Below are positions 36,349 to 43,310 of a DNA stretch of 64,000 nucleotides, one piece after another. The notes under the pieces were generated by a model, which saw only the letters and a program-made list of their open reading frames with translations, ran no database searches and was not told where the DNA came from. The translations under genes and the position numbers were made by a program. Source of the stretch: Rhizobium sp. NXC14 (GTDB lineage: Bacteria; Pseudomonadota; Alphaproteobacteria; Rhizobiales; Rhizobiaceae); contig NZ_CP021030.1 of NCBI RefSeq assembly GCF_002117485.1, positions 3,647,501 through 3,711,500 on the forward strand, read 5' to 3'. How positions within the stretch are numbered: position 1 is the stretch's first letter; every line of letters starts with the position of its first letter.

Positions 36349-36366
36349 TGGGTGGATTTCCACCCA
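36349..36366. promoter_or_regulatory. 18-base palindrome upstream of tctC, candidate activator-binding site
   Basis: TGGGTGGATTTCCACCCA is a perfect 7-bp inverted repeat around ATTT (36349-36366), about 170 bases before tctC. Its GGATTTCC core resembles DctD upstream sites as I recall them (GGAAATCC core). It may bind the response regulator encoded next door. No T-run follows in either direction. No sigma-54 promoter with GG-N10-GC spacing was found between it and tctC. Confidence 0.45.
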
Positions 36367-36427
36367 ACGCGCAACGTTCCAGGGCTGGAGCACCATTGTC
36401 CCGGAGAATGCACGACGCAAACCAGGA

Positions 36428-37762
36428 TCAGCTTTCGGTCGTCAGCATCCGCTTGTCGAGGCCGTATTTCTGCATCTTTTCGTAAAGGGTCTTGCGGGAG
36501 ATGCCGAGGGATTCATAAACAGGCCTGAGGCTGCCCCCATGCGCCACCAGCGCGCTGGCGATAATCCCTCGCTCGAATTCGGCGACCCGCTCTGCAAGTC
36601 CGATTGCCTCCTCGGTATGCCGTCCGCCATTGTCGAGACCCAGGACCAGACGGTCGGCGGCATTCCTCAGTTCCCGCACATTGCCGGGCCAGTCGCGCTG
36701 GGCGATGTCGGAGATCACCTCCGGCGGCACGGCCACCTCGTCGCGGCCGTAGCGGGCGGCCGCTTCGCGCAACAGTTGCAGGAAAAGCAGCGGAATGTCC
36801 GCCCGCCGCTGCGACAGCGACGGCACATGCAGCGTCGCGACGTTCAGTCGGTAAAACAGATCGGCGCGAAAGCGGCCAGCGGCTACCTCCGCCTCTAGGT
36901 CTACTTTGCTCGTCGCGATGAAGCGCACGTCGAGCGGCACGACCTCGTTCGATCCGAGCCTGGAGATCACCCGCTCCTGCAGCACCCGCAAGAACTTCGC
37001 CTGCAGATCGAAGGGCATGGAGCCGATCTCGTCGAGCAGGATGGTGCCGCCGCGCCCATGTTCGAACTTCCCGTAACGCGGCCTGACCGCGCCCGGGAAG
37101 GCGCCAGGCTCGTGGCCGAAGAGCTCGCTCTCGATCAGGTTCGCCGGCAGCGCGGCGCAGTTGATCGCAATGAACGGCCGGCTCGCCCGGGCGCTGATAT
37201 CGTGAAGTGCGCGGGCCACGACCTCCTTGCCCGCCCCGGTATCACCGACGATCAGCGTATCGGCATCGCTGGCGCCGATCGCGCGGATGCGATAGCGCAG
37301 ATCCACCATCACCTGCGTGCGCCCCGGCAGCCGCGCCTCGATGTCGTCGCGTTTGCCGGCAACCGCCTTCAGCAGTCGGTTTTCGAGCACCAGCCCGCGC
37401 CGCTCCATCGCTCGGCGAATGACGCCGGCGAGCATTTCAGGCGTGAACGGCTTCTCGATGAAATCATAGGCGCCTTCGCGCATCGCCTTGACCGCGAGCT
37501 GTACATCGCCGTGGCCGGTGACGAGGATCACGGGCACCTCCTGATCGATCTCACGGATCTTCTGCATCAAAGTCATTCCATCAATGCCGGGCATTCGGAT
37601 ATCGCTGACGACGACGCCGGGAAAACTGTAGCCAATCAGTTCCAGCACATGTTCGCCGCTCGAAAAGGTCTCGACGCTGAAGCCGGAGAGTTCCAGCGCC
37701 TGCGCCGTCGAGCGGCGCAATTCTTCCTCGTCGTCGACGAGCAGGATCTTCGCATCATTCAT
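36428..37762 (-). CDS. DctD-like sigma-54-family response regulator with GAFPGA motif
   Basis: A 444-residue NtrC-class regulator: receiver domain (1-120, phospho-acceptor Asp54 in VVSDIRMPG, Lys104 in EKPF), AAA+ domain (about 145-370) and a Fis-type helix-turn-helix (about 405-440, SLGISRKTLYEKMQKYGL). Walker A is GDTGAGKE (173-180) and Walker B ILLDEIG. The sigma-54-contact loop, normally GAFTGA, is GAFPGA at 220-225; the Thr-to-Pro codon is CCG, verified on the complement. The start overlaps the sensor kinase stop by four bases. It probably controls tctCBA, which lies next downstream, in answer to an external acid. Confidence 0.9.
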   Translation of the reverse strand: MNDAKILLVDDEEELRRSTAQALELSGFSVETFSSGEHVLELIGYSFPGVVVSDIRMPGIDGMTLMQKIREIDQEVPVILVTGHGDVQLAVKAMREGAYDFIEKPFTPEMLAGVIRRAMERRGLVLENRLLKAVAGKRDDIEARLPGRTQVMVDLRYRIRAIGASDADTLIVGDTGAGKEVVARALHDISARASRPFIAINCAALPANLIESELFGHEPGAFPGAVRPRYGKFEHGRGGTILLDEIGSMPFDLQAKFLRVLQERVISRLGSNEVVPLDVRFIATSKVDLEAEVAAGRFRADLFYRLNVATLHVPSLSQRRADIPLLFLQLLREAAARYGRDEVAVPPEVISDIAQRDWPGNVRELRNAADRLVLGLDNGGRHTEEAIGLAERVAEFERGIIASALVAHGGSLRPVYESLGISRKTLYEKMQKYGLDKRMLTTES

Positions 37763-39633
37763 TCCGCCGCCTCCGGAATCAGCCCTGCCGCCGATTGCAG
37801 CTCGATGCGGAACACCGCGCCCCCTTCGGAATGATTGGCAGCCGTCAGGCTGCCGCCGAAATCCTTAACGATGTTGTAGGAGATCGAAAGCCCCAAGCCG
37901 AGCCCCTTGCCGACACCCTTGGTCGTGAAGAAGGGATCGAAGATGCGCTCGGCGATGGCCGCCGACACGCCCGGTCCGTGATCGCGCACCGTCAGCACCA
38001 CCTTGCCGGCCTCCTCGAAAGCCGAAACCTCAATGCGCCTGTCATCCAACCCCTCCACCGCATCGGCCGCGTTGGAGATCACATTCACCAGCACCTGCTG
38101 CAGCCGCACCGAGCCGGCGCGCACCACCGGCGGGTGCGTTCCGAGATCGAGCCGGAGCTCGGCGTCCGCCGCCTTCAGCCGCCAGGCGATGATCTCGAGT
38201 GTATCGCGCATCGCCTCGTCGAGTGAAACGGGCCCGAGCTTCTCGTTCGGCTTGCGGGCAAAATTGCGCAGGTGCCGGCTGATTGCGGCCATGCGGTCGA
38301 TCAACCCGCCGATCCGCCTTATATTGTCGCGCGCCTCCTCCGTCCGGCCTCGATCGATCAGCACCGAGGCACTGTCCGTGTAGGTCTTGGCGGCGGCGAG
38401 CGGCTGATTGAATTCATGCGAAAGGGCAGCCGACATCTGCCCGAGCCCAGCGAGTTTGCCCGCCTGGATGAGATCGGCCTGGGTCTGGCGAAGCTGCTGC
38501 TCGGTCAGCCGCCGCTCGGCGATCTCCTCCTCGATGCGGCTGTTGACGCGGGCAAGATCCGCCGTGCGCTCCTCCACCCGCCGCTCGAGCTCACCCCGCG
38601 CTTCGGCCTGCATCTGCATGCGCTCGGCAAGTCGCGCCCGCCGCTGGCGAATGACCGCGACAGCAAGGCCGGCGATGCAAAGGATGAGAAAGACGGCGAC
38701 AAGCGCGGTGCGCGCCTGAGCGCGGATGGAGCTTGTCTCCATCAGCACATTCACCGTCCAGTCCTCGGCCGGCATGTAATGCGACAGCACCAGATACTCG
38801 CTTGCGCCCCGATCACTCGCAAGCGTCATCAGATCATGCGGCTCGAAGCGATGGCGCGTCACCGGCAGCGCCGTCAGCTTCGCATTGGCGTATCGCCGCG
38901 ACGCCTCGGTGCGGGCAATACGATCGGCGGTCAGCGGCAGGATCGCGCCATAGAGCCATTCCGGGCTGCCGGACATGAAGATGATGCCCTCGGGATCGGA
39001 GACGAAGATCTTGTATTCGCCACCGCTCCAGGAGGATTCGATCATGTCGATATCGACCTTGAAGACGATGACGCCGCGAATGTCCGCACCGACCCTGATC
39101 GGAGCCGAAAAATAATATCCTCGCTTTAGCGATGTGGTGCCAAGTGCGTAAAACCGCGCCTGCCGGCCTTCGATCGCCTCCTGGAAATAGGGCCGGTAAT
39201 TGAAATTCTGGCCGACGAAGCTCCCCGGTCCATCGTAATTGCTCGCCGCGATCGTCTCCCCGTCCGGCTTCACCACATAGATGTCGGAGGATTTTAAAAG
39301 CCCGTTGATCTCCTTGAGATAGAGATTGGCCGCATCACGCAGCGCCATATCGTTGGGCGCGCTCACCAGTTCCTTGATATCGTCGTGATCGGCGATCAGC
39401 GCCGGCAGCGCCTCGTAGCGGTTGAGGTGGCCGCTGAGCGCCGAGACGGCAAGGCGCAGCGCCGTTCCCGCCTGAGCGGAAGCCTCCTGCATATAGGCGC
39501 GCGTCGCAATCGCGCTTCCATAGGTGAAGAAGGCGAAGATCACAAACGGCACCACCAGCAGCGCCGCGATGGCACGATATTTCGAAGACAGATCCGGCTC
39601 CTCCCTTTCTGCCTTCACTCCCCAGCAAGGCAT
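37759..39633 (-). CDS. DctB-like sensor histidine kinase
   Basis: A 624-residue kinase. Two membrane helices (about 21-43 and 308-329) flank a periplasmic double-Cache-like sensor domain (GQNFNYRPYFQEAIEG and RGYYFSAPIRVG are typical of DctB). A coiled coil (340-390) leads to the HisKA domain with phospho-acceptor His406 in ALSHEFNQPLAAAKTY. The ATPase domain has NVISNAADAVEG, DHGPGV, FDPFFTTKG and GLGLGLSISYNIV. The N-terminus at ATG 39633 is uncertain. It forms an operon with the following response regulator. The ligand is probably a carboxylic acid, by analogy with DctB. Confidence 0.9.
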   Translation of the reverse strand: MPCWGVKAEREEPDLSSKYRAIAALLVVPFVIFAFFTYGSAIATRAYMQEASAQAGTALRLAVSALSGHLNRYEALPALIADHDDIKELVSAPNDMALRDAANLYLKEINGLLKSSDIYVVKPDGETIAASNYDGPGSFVGQNFNYRPYFQEAIEGRQARFYALGTTSLKRGYYFSAPIRVGADIRGVIVFKVDIDMIESSWSGGEYKIFVSDPEGIIFMSGSPEWLYGAILPLTADRIARTEASRRYANAKLTALPVTRHRFEPHDLMTLASDRGASEYLVLSHYMPAEDWTVNVLMETSSIRAQARTALVAVFLILCIAGLAVAVIRQRRARLAERMQMQAEARGELERRVEERTADLARVNSRIEEEIAERRLTEQQLRQTQADLIQAGKLAGLGQMSAALSHEFNQPLAAAKTYTDSASVLIDRGRTEEARDNIRRIGGLIDRMAAISRHLRNFARKPNEKLGPVSLDEAMRDTLEIIAWRLKAADAELRLDLGTHPPVVRAGSVRLQQVLVNVISNAADAVEGLDDRRIEVSAFEEAGKVVLTVRDHGPGVSAAIAERIFDPFFTTKGVGKGLGLGLSISYNIVKDFGGSLTAANHSEGGAVFRIELQSAAGLIPEAAE

Positions 39634-39742
39634 GCCCGACGGCTCAGTTTAATGAGGCAAGCGAGGATTTCCAAGGGCTCACCGGAACTTGACACTCGGC
39701 AGGGACGGATGTCCTATTGCTGCACCGCAAGGAAACCCATTC

Positions 39743-40405
39743 ATGAGCGACGACCAAACGCCCGCCGACAGCAAACTCACCAACTCCAAGCGCCGCTGGG
39801 CGTCAGAGGGCAAGTTCCTGACCGGGCGCATCAGCAGGCCCGAGACCGAGCGCCTGCCGCCCGGCCAGCACCTCGTCAAGAATTGGCCGGTGCTCGATCT
39901 CGGCCAGCAGCCGGTCATCTCAACCGAGAGCTGGCGGCTTGAAGTGCGTGGTCTGGTCGAAACGCCTCTCACCCTCACCTGGGCCGATTTCCAGGCGATG
40001 GAGCAGAGCACTGGGGTGAGCGACATCCACTGCGTCACCACCTGGTCGCGCTACGACAACACATGGAAGGGCGTATCGACGCGCGATCTGCTCGATCGCG
40101 CCATGCCGAAACCGGAAGCAGCCTACGTGATGCTGACGAGCTATGACGGCTACACCACCAATCTGCCGCTCGCCGATTTCGCCGCCGAGGATGCGATCCT
40201 GGCGACCTCCTGGGAAGGCCTGCCGCTGACACCGGAGCACGGCGGCCCAATGCGCCTCGTCGTGCCGCATCTTTATTTCTGGAAAAGCGCCAAATGGCTG
40301 CGCCGCATCGAGTTGCTCGCCGCCGACGAGGCCGGCTTCTGGGAAAAGAACGGCTACCATATGTATGGCGATCCGTGGCGCGAGCAGCGCTATTCCGACG
40401 ACTGA
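39743..40405 (+). CDS. sulfite oxidase-like molybdopterin-dependent oxidoreductase
   Basis: A 220-residue protein of the oxidoreductase molybdopterin-binding (SUOX) fold. The Cys in SDIHCVTTWSRYD is the likely molybdenum ligand, and LTPEHGGPMRLVVPHLYFWK is the conserved loop near the cofactor. There is no signal peptide or Tat motif, so a cytosolic enzyme of unknown substrate is likely, unlike periplasmic MsrP. The ATG at 39743 gives the expected length. Its 3' end overlaps the convergent hypothetical gene by 16 bases. No partner cytochrome gene is nearby. Confidence 0.85.
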   Translation: MSDDQTPADSKLTNSKRRWASEGKFLTGRISRPETERLPPGQHLVKNWPVLDLGQQPVISTESWRLEVRGLVETPLTLTWADFQAMEQSTGVSDIHCVTTWSRYDNTWKGVSTRDLLDRAMPKPEAAYVMLTSYDGYTTNLPLADFAAEDAILATSWEGLPLTPEHGGPMRLVVPHLYFWKSAKWLRRIELLAADEAGFWEKNGYHMYGDPWREQRYSDD

Positions 40406-41013
40406 GCCTTCGGCCGCAGGAAACGGCGAAGCGTCAGGATGGCAAGCCCCAACATGGCGGCCAACGCCGTCAGAGACGCCATGCTGGCAGGATGCAGCGG
40501 CACCTTGCTCCAGCTCGGCTTGACGATATTGGCGGTATTGAATGCCTCGCCGCTGAACTGGCAGGTAATAAAGGCAAGCCCGCGACCCGCCATCTCGGCG
40601 TCGATGGCCGAGATGATTTCGCCCGCCGCGGTTGCCTCCCGCGGCATCTCACGCATCGCCAGCAGCACGGCTTTCGTCGCCGCGAGATAGGCATGGGCGC
40701 ATTCGTTGAACGGGCTCTCCTCGTCCGTCACGCTGCCGGGCATCCGACCCCAGAGGCAATAGGAATACTGGATTTCGGCGTAGTTCAGGACACGCCGGAA
40801 CGATTCGTTCGTATCGGCAGCCCGTGACGCCAGCATGCTGATGCTGCTGCGATACTCCGAAATGATCGCCATCTCGCCGTGGGAAATTGCCGGAATATCG
40901 AGCCCGGTATCGGAGCCGCCAGAGCTGCTCCCATGGCCGAAAGCATTTCCGATAAACATTGGCAACAGGCTCGCGATGAGACCGAGAAAGGCAAACCTTC
41001 CGATATGCCGCAT
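40390..41013 (-). CDS. hypothetical membrane-anchored protein in the cobalt operon
   Basis: A 207-residue protein I do not recognise. A signal peptide/first helix (FAFLGLIASLLPMFIGNAFG) is followed by GHGSSSGGS and a hydrophilic body of about 140 residues; a C-terminal helix (MASLTALAAMLGLAILTL) ends in RRFLRPK, so the body should be periplasmic with the tail inside. Three cysteines (in YCLWGRM, ECAHAY, ITCQFS) and a few histidines might bind metal. The start shares one base with the cbtA stop (TGATG), so it is translated with cbtA and lies under the same cobalamin riboswitch. A role in cobalt uptake is inferred from this context alone. Confidence 0.8.
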   Translation of the reverse strand: MRHIGRFAFLGLIASLLPMFIGNAFGHGSSSGGSDTGLDIPAISHGEMAIISEYRSSISMLASRAADTNESFRRVLNYAEIQYSYCLWGRMPGSVTDEESPFNECAHAYLAATKAVLLAMREMPREATAAGEIISAIDAEMAGRGLAFITCQFSGEAFNTANIVKPSWSKVPLHPASMASLTALAAMLGLAILTLRRFLRPKAQSSE

Positions 41014-41747
41014 CACCGGAACGCCGGCCGCAGTCCACTCTTGGCGGCAAGACCCCTTTCTGCCAGCGCTCCGAAAACCAGACCGAGCGTTGCCCAAAGG
41101 ATCGCATGCATGCCGAGCGAGGTGGTGCGGAACCGCCAGAGTACCATCGCCGAGAAATTCTCGGGCACCTCGTTGATCGGCGGCAACAGATAAAGCACGA
41201 AGCCGATGAAGACGAGATAGGCGATGCCGGCGATGATCGCGCCGTTCCAGAGACCGAAGCGCTCGCCAAGGCGGCGCGACAGCGCGATCGCGGCAACCAG
41301 CGAGGCGAGCGAAACGACAATCATCAGGAAGAACAGCTCGGTCCTGACGCCGATCGTTTCGGGATTGCCGACCGCCGGGGGGGTGGCCGGATATTTGATT
41401 CCGGGAACAAGCACCACTGCCACGAAGGCGGCAATGGCGATGACGGCCGAGGTGCCGCGCGCCGAGAGGCTGCTGAAGCGGCCATGTACGAAGGCGAAGG
41501 CGAGCGAAAAGAGCCCACCGACGGCGATACTGTAGGCCATGACGCCGGTGAAAAGGCCGAGACCAGCCTGCGTGGCCCGGCTGACGATTTCAGGTTCGGC
41601 AGCTTCGCCCGCCGCCTCAGCGCTCGCCTCCTCGAAGGCGATTGCCGCATCAACCAGCGGCTCGCCGAAGATATGGGCGAAAGCGAAAACGAGGATGCCA
41701 GCAATCAGGCCCGCGAGCATGCCGCGAAGCAGAAGCCTTCCAACCAT
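41013..41747 (-). CDS. cbtA: cobalt transporter subunit CbtA
   Basis: A 244-residue inner-membrane protein with five to seven helices. RGMLAGLIAGILVFAFAHIF at the N-terminus and the FGEP.VD.AI.FE segment right after are typical of CbtA proteins (B12-regulated cobalt transporters). A further conserved region is YPATPPAVGNPETIG. The ATG at 41747 has AGGGGAA upstream. It follows cbtB by about 115 bases, which consist almost entirely of a palindromic repeat. It is probably controlled by the B12 riboswitch before cbtB. Confidence 0.88.
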   Translation of the reverse strand: MVGRLLLRGMLAGLIAGILVFAFAHIFGEPLVDAAIAFEEASAEAAGEAAEPEIVSRATQAGLGLFTGVMAYSIAVGGLFSLAFAFVHGRFSSLSARGTSAVIAIAAFVAVVLVPGIKYPATPPAVGNPETIGVRTELFFLMIVVSLASLVAAIALSRRLGERFGLWNGAIIAGIAYLVFIGFVLYLLPPINEVPENFSAMVLWRFRTTSLGMHAILWATLGLVFGALAERGLAAKSGLRPAFR

Positions 41748-41763
41748 GTCAGTATTCCCCCTA

Positions 41764-41865
41764 AGCATGTCGCGCAAAAGTGTGCAGCGGTTTTGCGACA
41801 ACGACATGTGTAAACAAAGACCTAAAGCGCGAGAAGCGAATCTGAAAGATCGCGATGCGCTTTAG
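41764..41865. repeat. mosaic palindromic repeat between cbtB and cbtA
   Basis: Two palindromes abut. The first pairs CATGTCGCGCAAAA (41766-41779) with TTTTGCGACAACGACATG (41791-41808) imperfectly; the second pairs CTAAAGCGC (41822-41830) with GCGCTTTAG (41857-41865) perfectly. Both sequence types recur widely in rhizobial intergenic DNA from general knowledge. The outer edge of the second supplies the TAA stop codon of cbtB. Confidence 0.7.
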
Positions 41866-42071
41866 TGGCAGGGAAAGCCGAGCAGATGGCGGCCGTCATG
41901 CACGAATTCGTGCACATACATGCCGTTGAACAGCGCCATCGCGCCTTCCTCGGTGCCGACGAAATAAAGAACGATGAGCATCAGCAGGCCGCCGAAAACC
42001 GCCCAGGGCAGGATTTCCCCTACAGGGATTGGCGCCGGTGCCGCAACGGGCGCGAAAGTGGTGTCAGACAT
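41862..42071 (-). CDS. cbtB: cobalt transporter subunit CbtB
   Basis: A 69-residue protein with one membrane helix (LPWAVFGGLLMLIVLYFVG) and the histidine-rich C-terminal tail MYVHEFVHDGRHLLGFPCH that defines CbtB; the His/Asp/Cys residues presumably bind cobalt. The ATG at 42071 has a GGAGG Shine-Dalgarno. The reading frame is open far upstream, but that part is the riboswitch region and is not coding. It is the first gene of the B12-controlled operon. Its stop codon lies at the edge of a repeat element. Confidence 0.92.
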   Translation of the reverse strand: MSDTTFAPVAAPAPIPVGEILPWAVFGGLLMLIVLYFVGTEEGAMALFNGMYVHEFVHDGRHLLGFPCH

Positions 42072-42104
42072 GTATCCCTCCGGAATGACGCGTTCAGTCG
42101 AAAG

Positions 42105-42206
42105 AGTGTTGTGCGGCAGGGTCTGACTTCCAGCGTAAAGAACTTCGACACGCTGGTCACAGTGGCGCGACCGCGCCGGATTTCCACCGGCTTCCAAACC
42201 CGCAAC
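42105..42206 (-). promoter_or_regulatory. cobalamin (B12) riboswitch upstream of cbtB
   Basis: On the minus strand the element runs GAAGCCGGTG, GAAATCCGGCGC, GCGCCACTGTGA and ends with the B12 box GGAAGTCAGACCCTGCCGC, all diagnostic of cobalamin riboswitches. It lies between the promoter at 42213-42242 and the cbtB start. Bound adenosylcobalamin should reduce expression of the cobalt importer. Confidence 0.92.
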
Positions 42207-42212
42207 AGCACG

Positions 42213-42242
42213 GTTATATCTGGACGCCGAAGAGACTGTCAA
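42213..42242 (-). promoter_or_regulatory. sigma-70 promoter of the riboswitch-cbtB-cbtA operon
   Basis: The minus strand reads TTGACA (42242-42237), an 18-base spacer, then TATAAC (42218-42213). Transcription would start near 42206, at the 5' edge of the riboswitch. Confidence 0.75.
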
Positions 42243-42287
42243 CGAAACTTCGAGACGCCGTCGAAGGGTCGTCCCCACCATATTGCG

Positions 42288-42851
42288 ATGATCGGAACAA
42301 CCGTGAATACCCGCCTCACCTGGATCTGTCACGGCGCCACGGCGGCAAGCCGCAAGGCCCTGTTCCCGCTGGATGAGCCGCTGGAAGACAAGGCCGCTGA
42401 AGAAGCCGGCCGGATGACCGCCCTGCCTCAGGCCGACCGGATCGTCACTAGCCCGGCTTTGCGTGCCCGCCAGACCGCTACAGCCCTCGGTCTCGACGCT
42501 CAAATAGAACAGCGGCTTGCCGACTGCGACAATGGCCGCTGGGCCGGCAGGCCGATTGCGGCAATCGGCACCGAAGAGCCGGAGAACCTCATGGCTTGGA
42601 TGAGCGATCCGGAAGCCGCCCCACATGGCGGCGACAGTTTTCTCGGTCTGCGGACGCGCGTCGCCGGCTGGATGGATGAACAATCCACGCTCGGCGGTCA
42701 TGTGATAGCCGTCACCCACGCACCGATTATAAGAACAGCGATTGCGCATGTGCTTCAGGCTCCCCTCCCCTCCTTCTGGCTCGTCGACGTCGAGCCGCTG
42801 GTGGTCGTTCGGATGACCAGCAATGGACAGCGCTGGTCGCTGCGCCTCTAG
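42288..42851 (+). CDS. histidine phosphatase-superfamily protein with CHG in place of RHG
   Basis: A 187-residue protein of the phosphoglycerate mutase/CobC-like fold. The N-terminal active-site motif, normally RHG, is CHG (in LTWICHGATA); the codon is TGT. Other features are retained: IVTSPALRARQTATAL (second Arg), CDNGRWAG and AVTHAPIIRTAI, which holds the second catalytic His. The loss of the first Arg would weaken phosphate binding, so activity is uncertain. It diverges from the cobalt operon, which hints at a cobalamin-related role such as alpha-ribazole phosphatase, but it is on the other side of the riboswitch promoter. Starts at ATG 42288, or GTG 42303. Confidence 0.8.
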   Translation: MIGTTVNTRLTWICHGATAASRKALFPLDEPLEDKAAEEAGRMTALPQADRIVTSPALRARQTATALGLDAQIEQRLADCDNGRWAGRPIAAIGTEEPENLMAWMSDPEAAPHGGDSFLGLRTRVAGWMDEQSTLGGHVIAVTHAPIIRTAIAHVLQAPLPSFWLVDVEPLVVVRMTSNGQRWSLRL

Positions 42852-42959
42852 AGAATTAGACATCCCTCATACTATCCAGCCTTACGCAAGCAAATCGCGT
42901 CATCTCTATTGAACCGGGTCTGACCGGGACTACTTCCTTGTCCCAAGGAGACGGAAGCT

Positions 42960-43079
42960 ATGGCATATGATTGGAGTGGGGAGCGTACGCGGCGCCTGCG
43001 CTTGATGAGGGTCGTGACGTTCACCTTAGTTATGGTCGGTCTGGTCGTCAGCGTTCCGCTGCTGATCGTCACCGCCTGA
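42960..43079 (+). CDS. 39-residue single-helix membrane protein
   Basis: A short reading frame (MAYDWSGERTRRLRLMR, then a helix VVTFTLVMVGLVVSVPLLIV) with a strong AAGGAG Shine-Dalgarno nine bases before the ATG and a perfect 10-bp terminator hairpin starting 10 bases after the stop. Positive residues before the helix predict the N-terminus inside. I do not recognise a family. Signals at both ends make it more likely real than most frames this size. Confidence 0.65.
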   Translation: MAYDWSGERTRRLRLMRVVTFTLVMVGLVVSVPLLIVTA

Positions 43080-43089
43080 AGAGCGAGAC

Positions 43090-43128
43090 AGGGCGAGCGA
43101 TGCGACAGCACGCTCGCCCTCGTTCTTT
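43090..43128 (+). terminator. terminator after the 39-residue membrane protein gene
   Basis: AGGGCGAGCG (43090-43099) pairs perfectly with CGCTCGCCCT (43111-43120) over an 11-base loop, followed by the T-rich CGTTCTTT. The following 180 bases up to the next gene contain no recognisable feature. Confidence 0.7.
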
Positions 43129-43310
43129 CGTGAGGCTCCCCTCGTCTTGAATCCGGACAATCTCTAGTCTTCGAAGCAGCACCAGCGAAACGCCGTAGCG
43201 CAGCCGACGTCCCGACAGCACCGCAACGGACGGGCTGCCACCTTCAACAATTCGCCTTATGGTTTCAACGAACATTTCAGATTTTCCTGATAGTCCGGCA
43301 GAGGGTGGAG

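Noticed and set aside
36404..36424. Possible sigma-54 promoter (TGG..., GG-N10-GC spacing) for tctC on the minus strand
   Set aside because: Only TGG and TGC match; it lies upstream of the candidate activator site and 220 bases from tctC, an unlikely order.
43069..43275. Minus-strand frame of 68 codons with AGGAAA before its ATG
   Set aside because: It runs into the terminator hairpin and the 3' end of the small membrane-protein gene, and its sequence has no recognisable feature.
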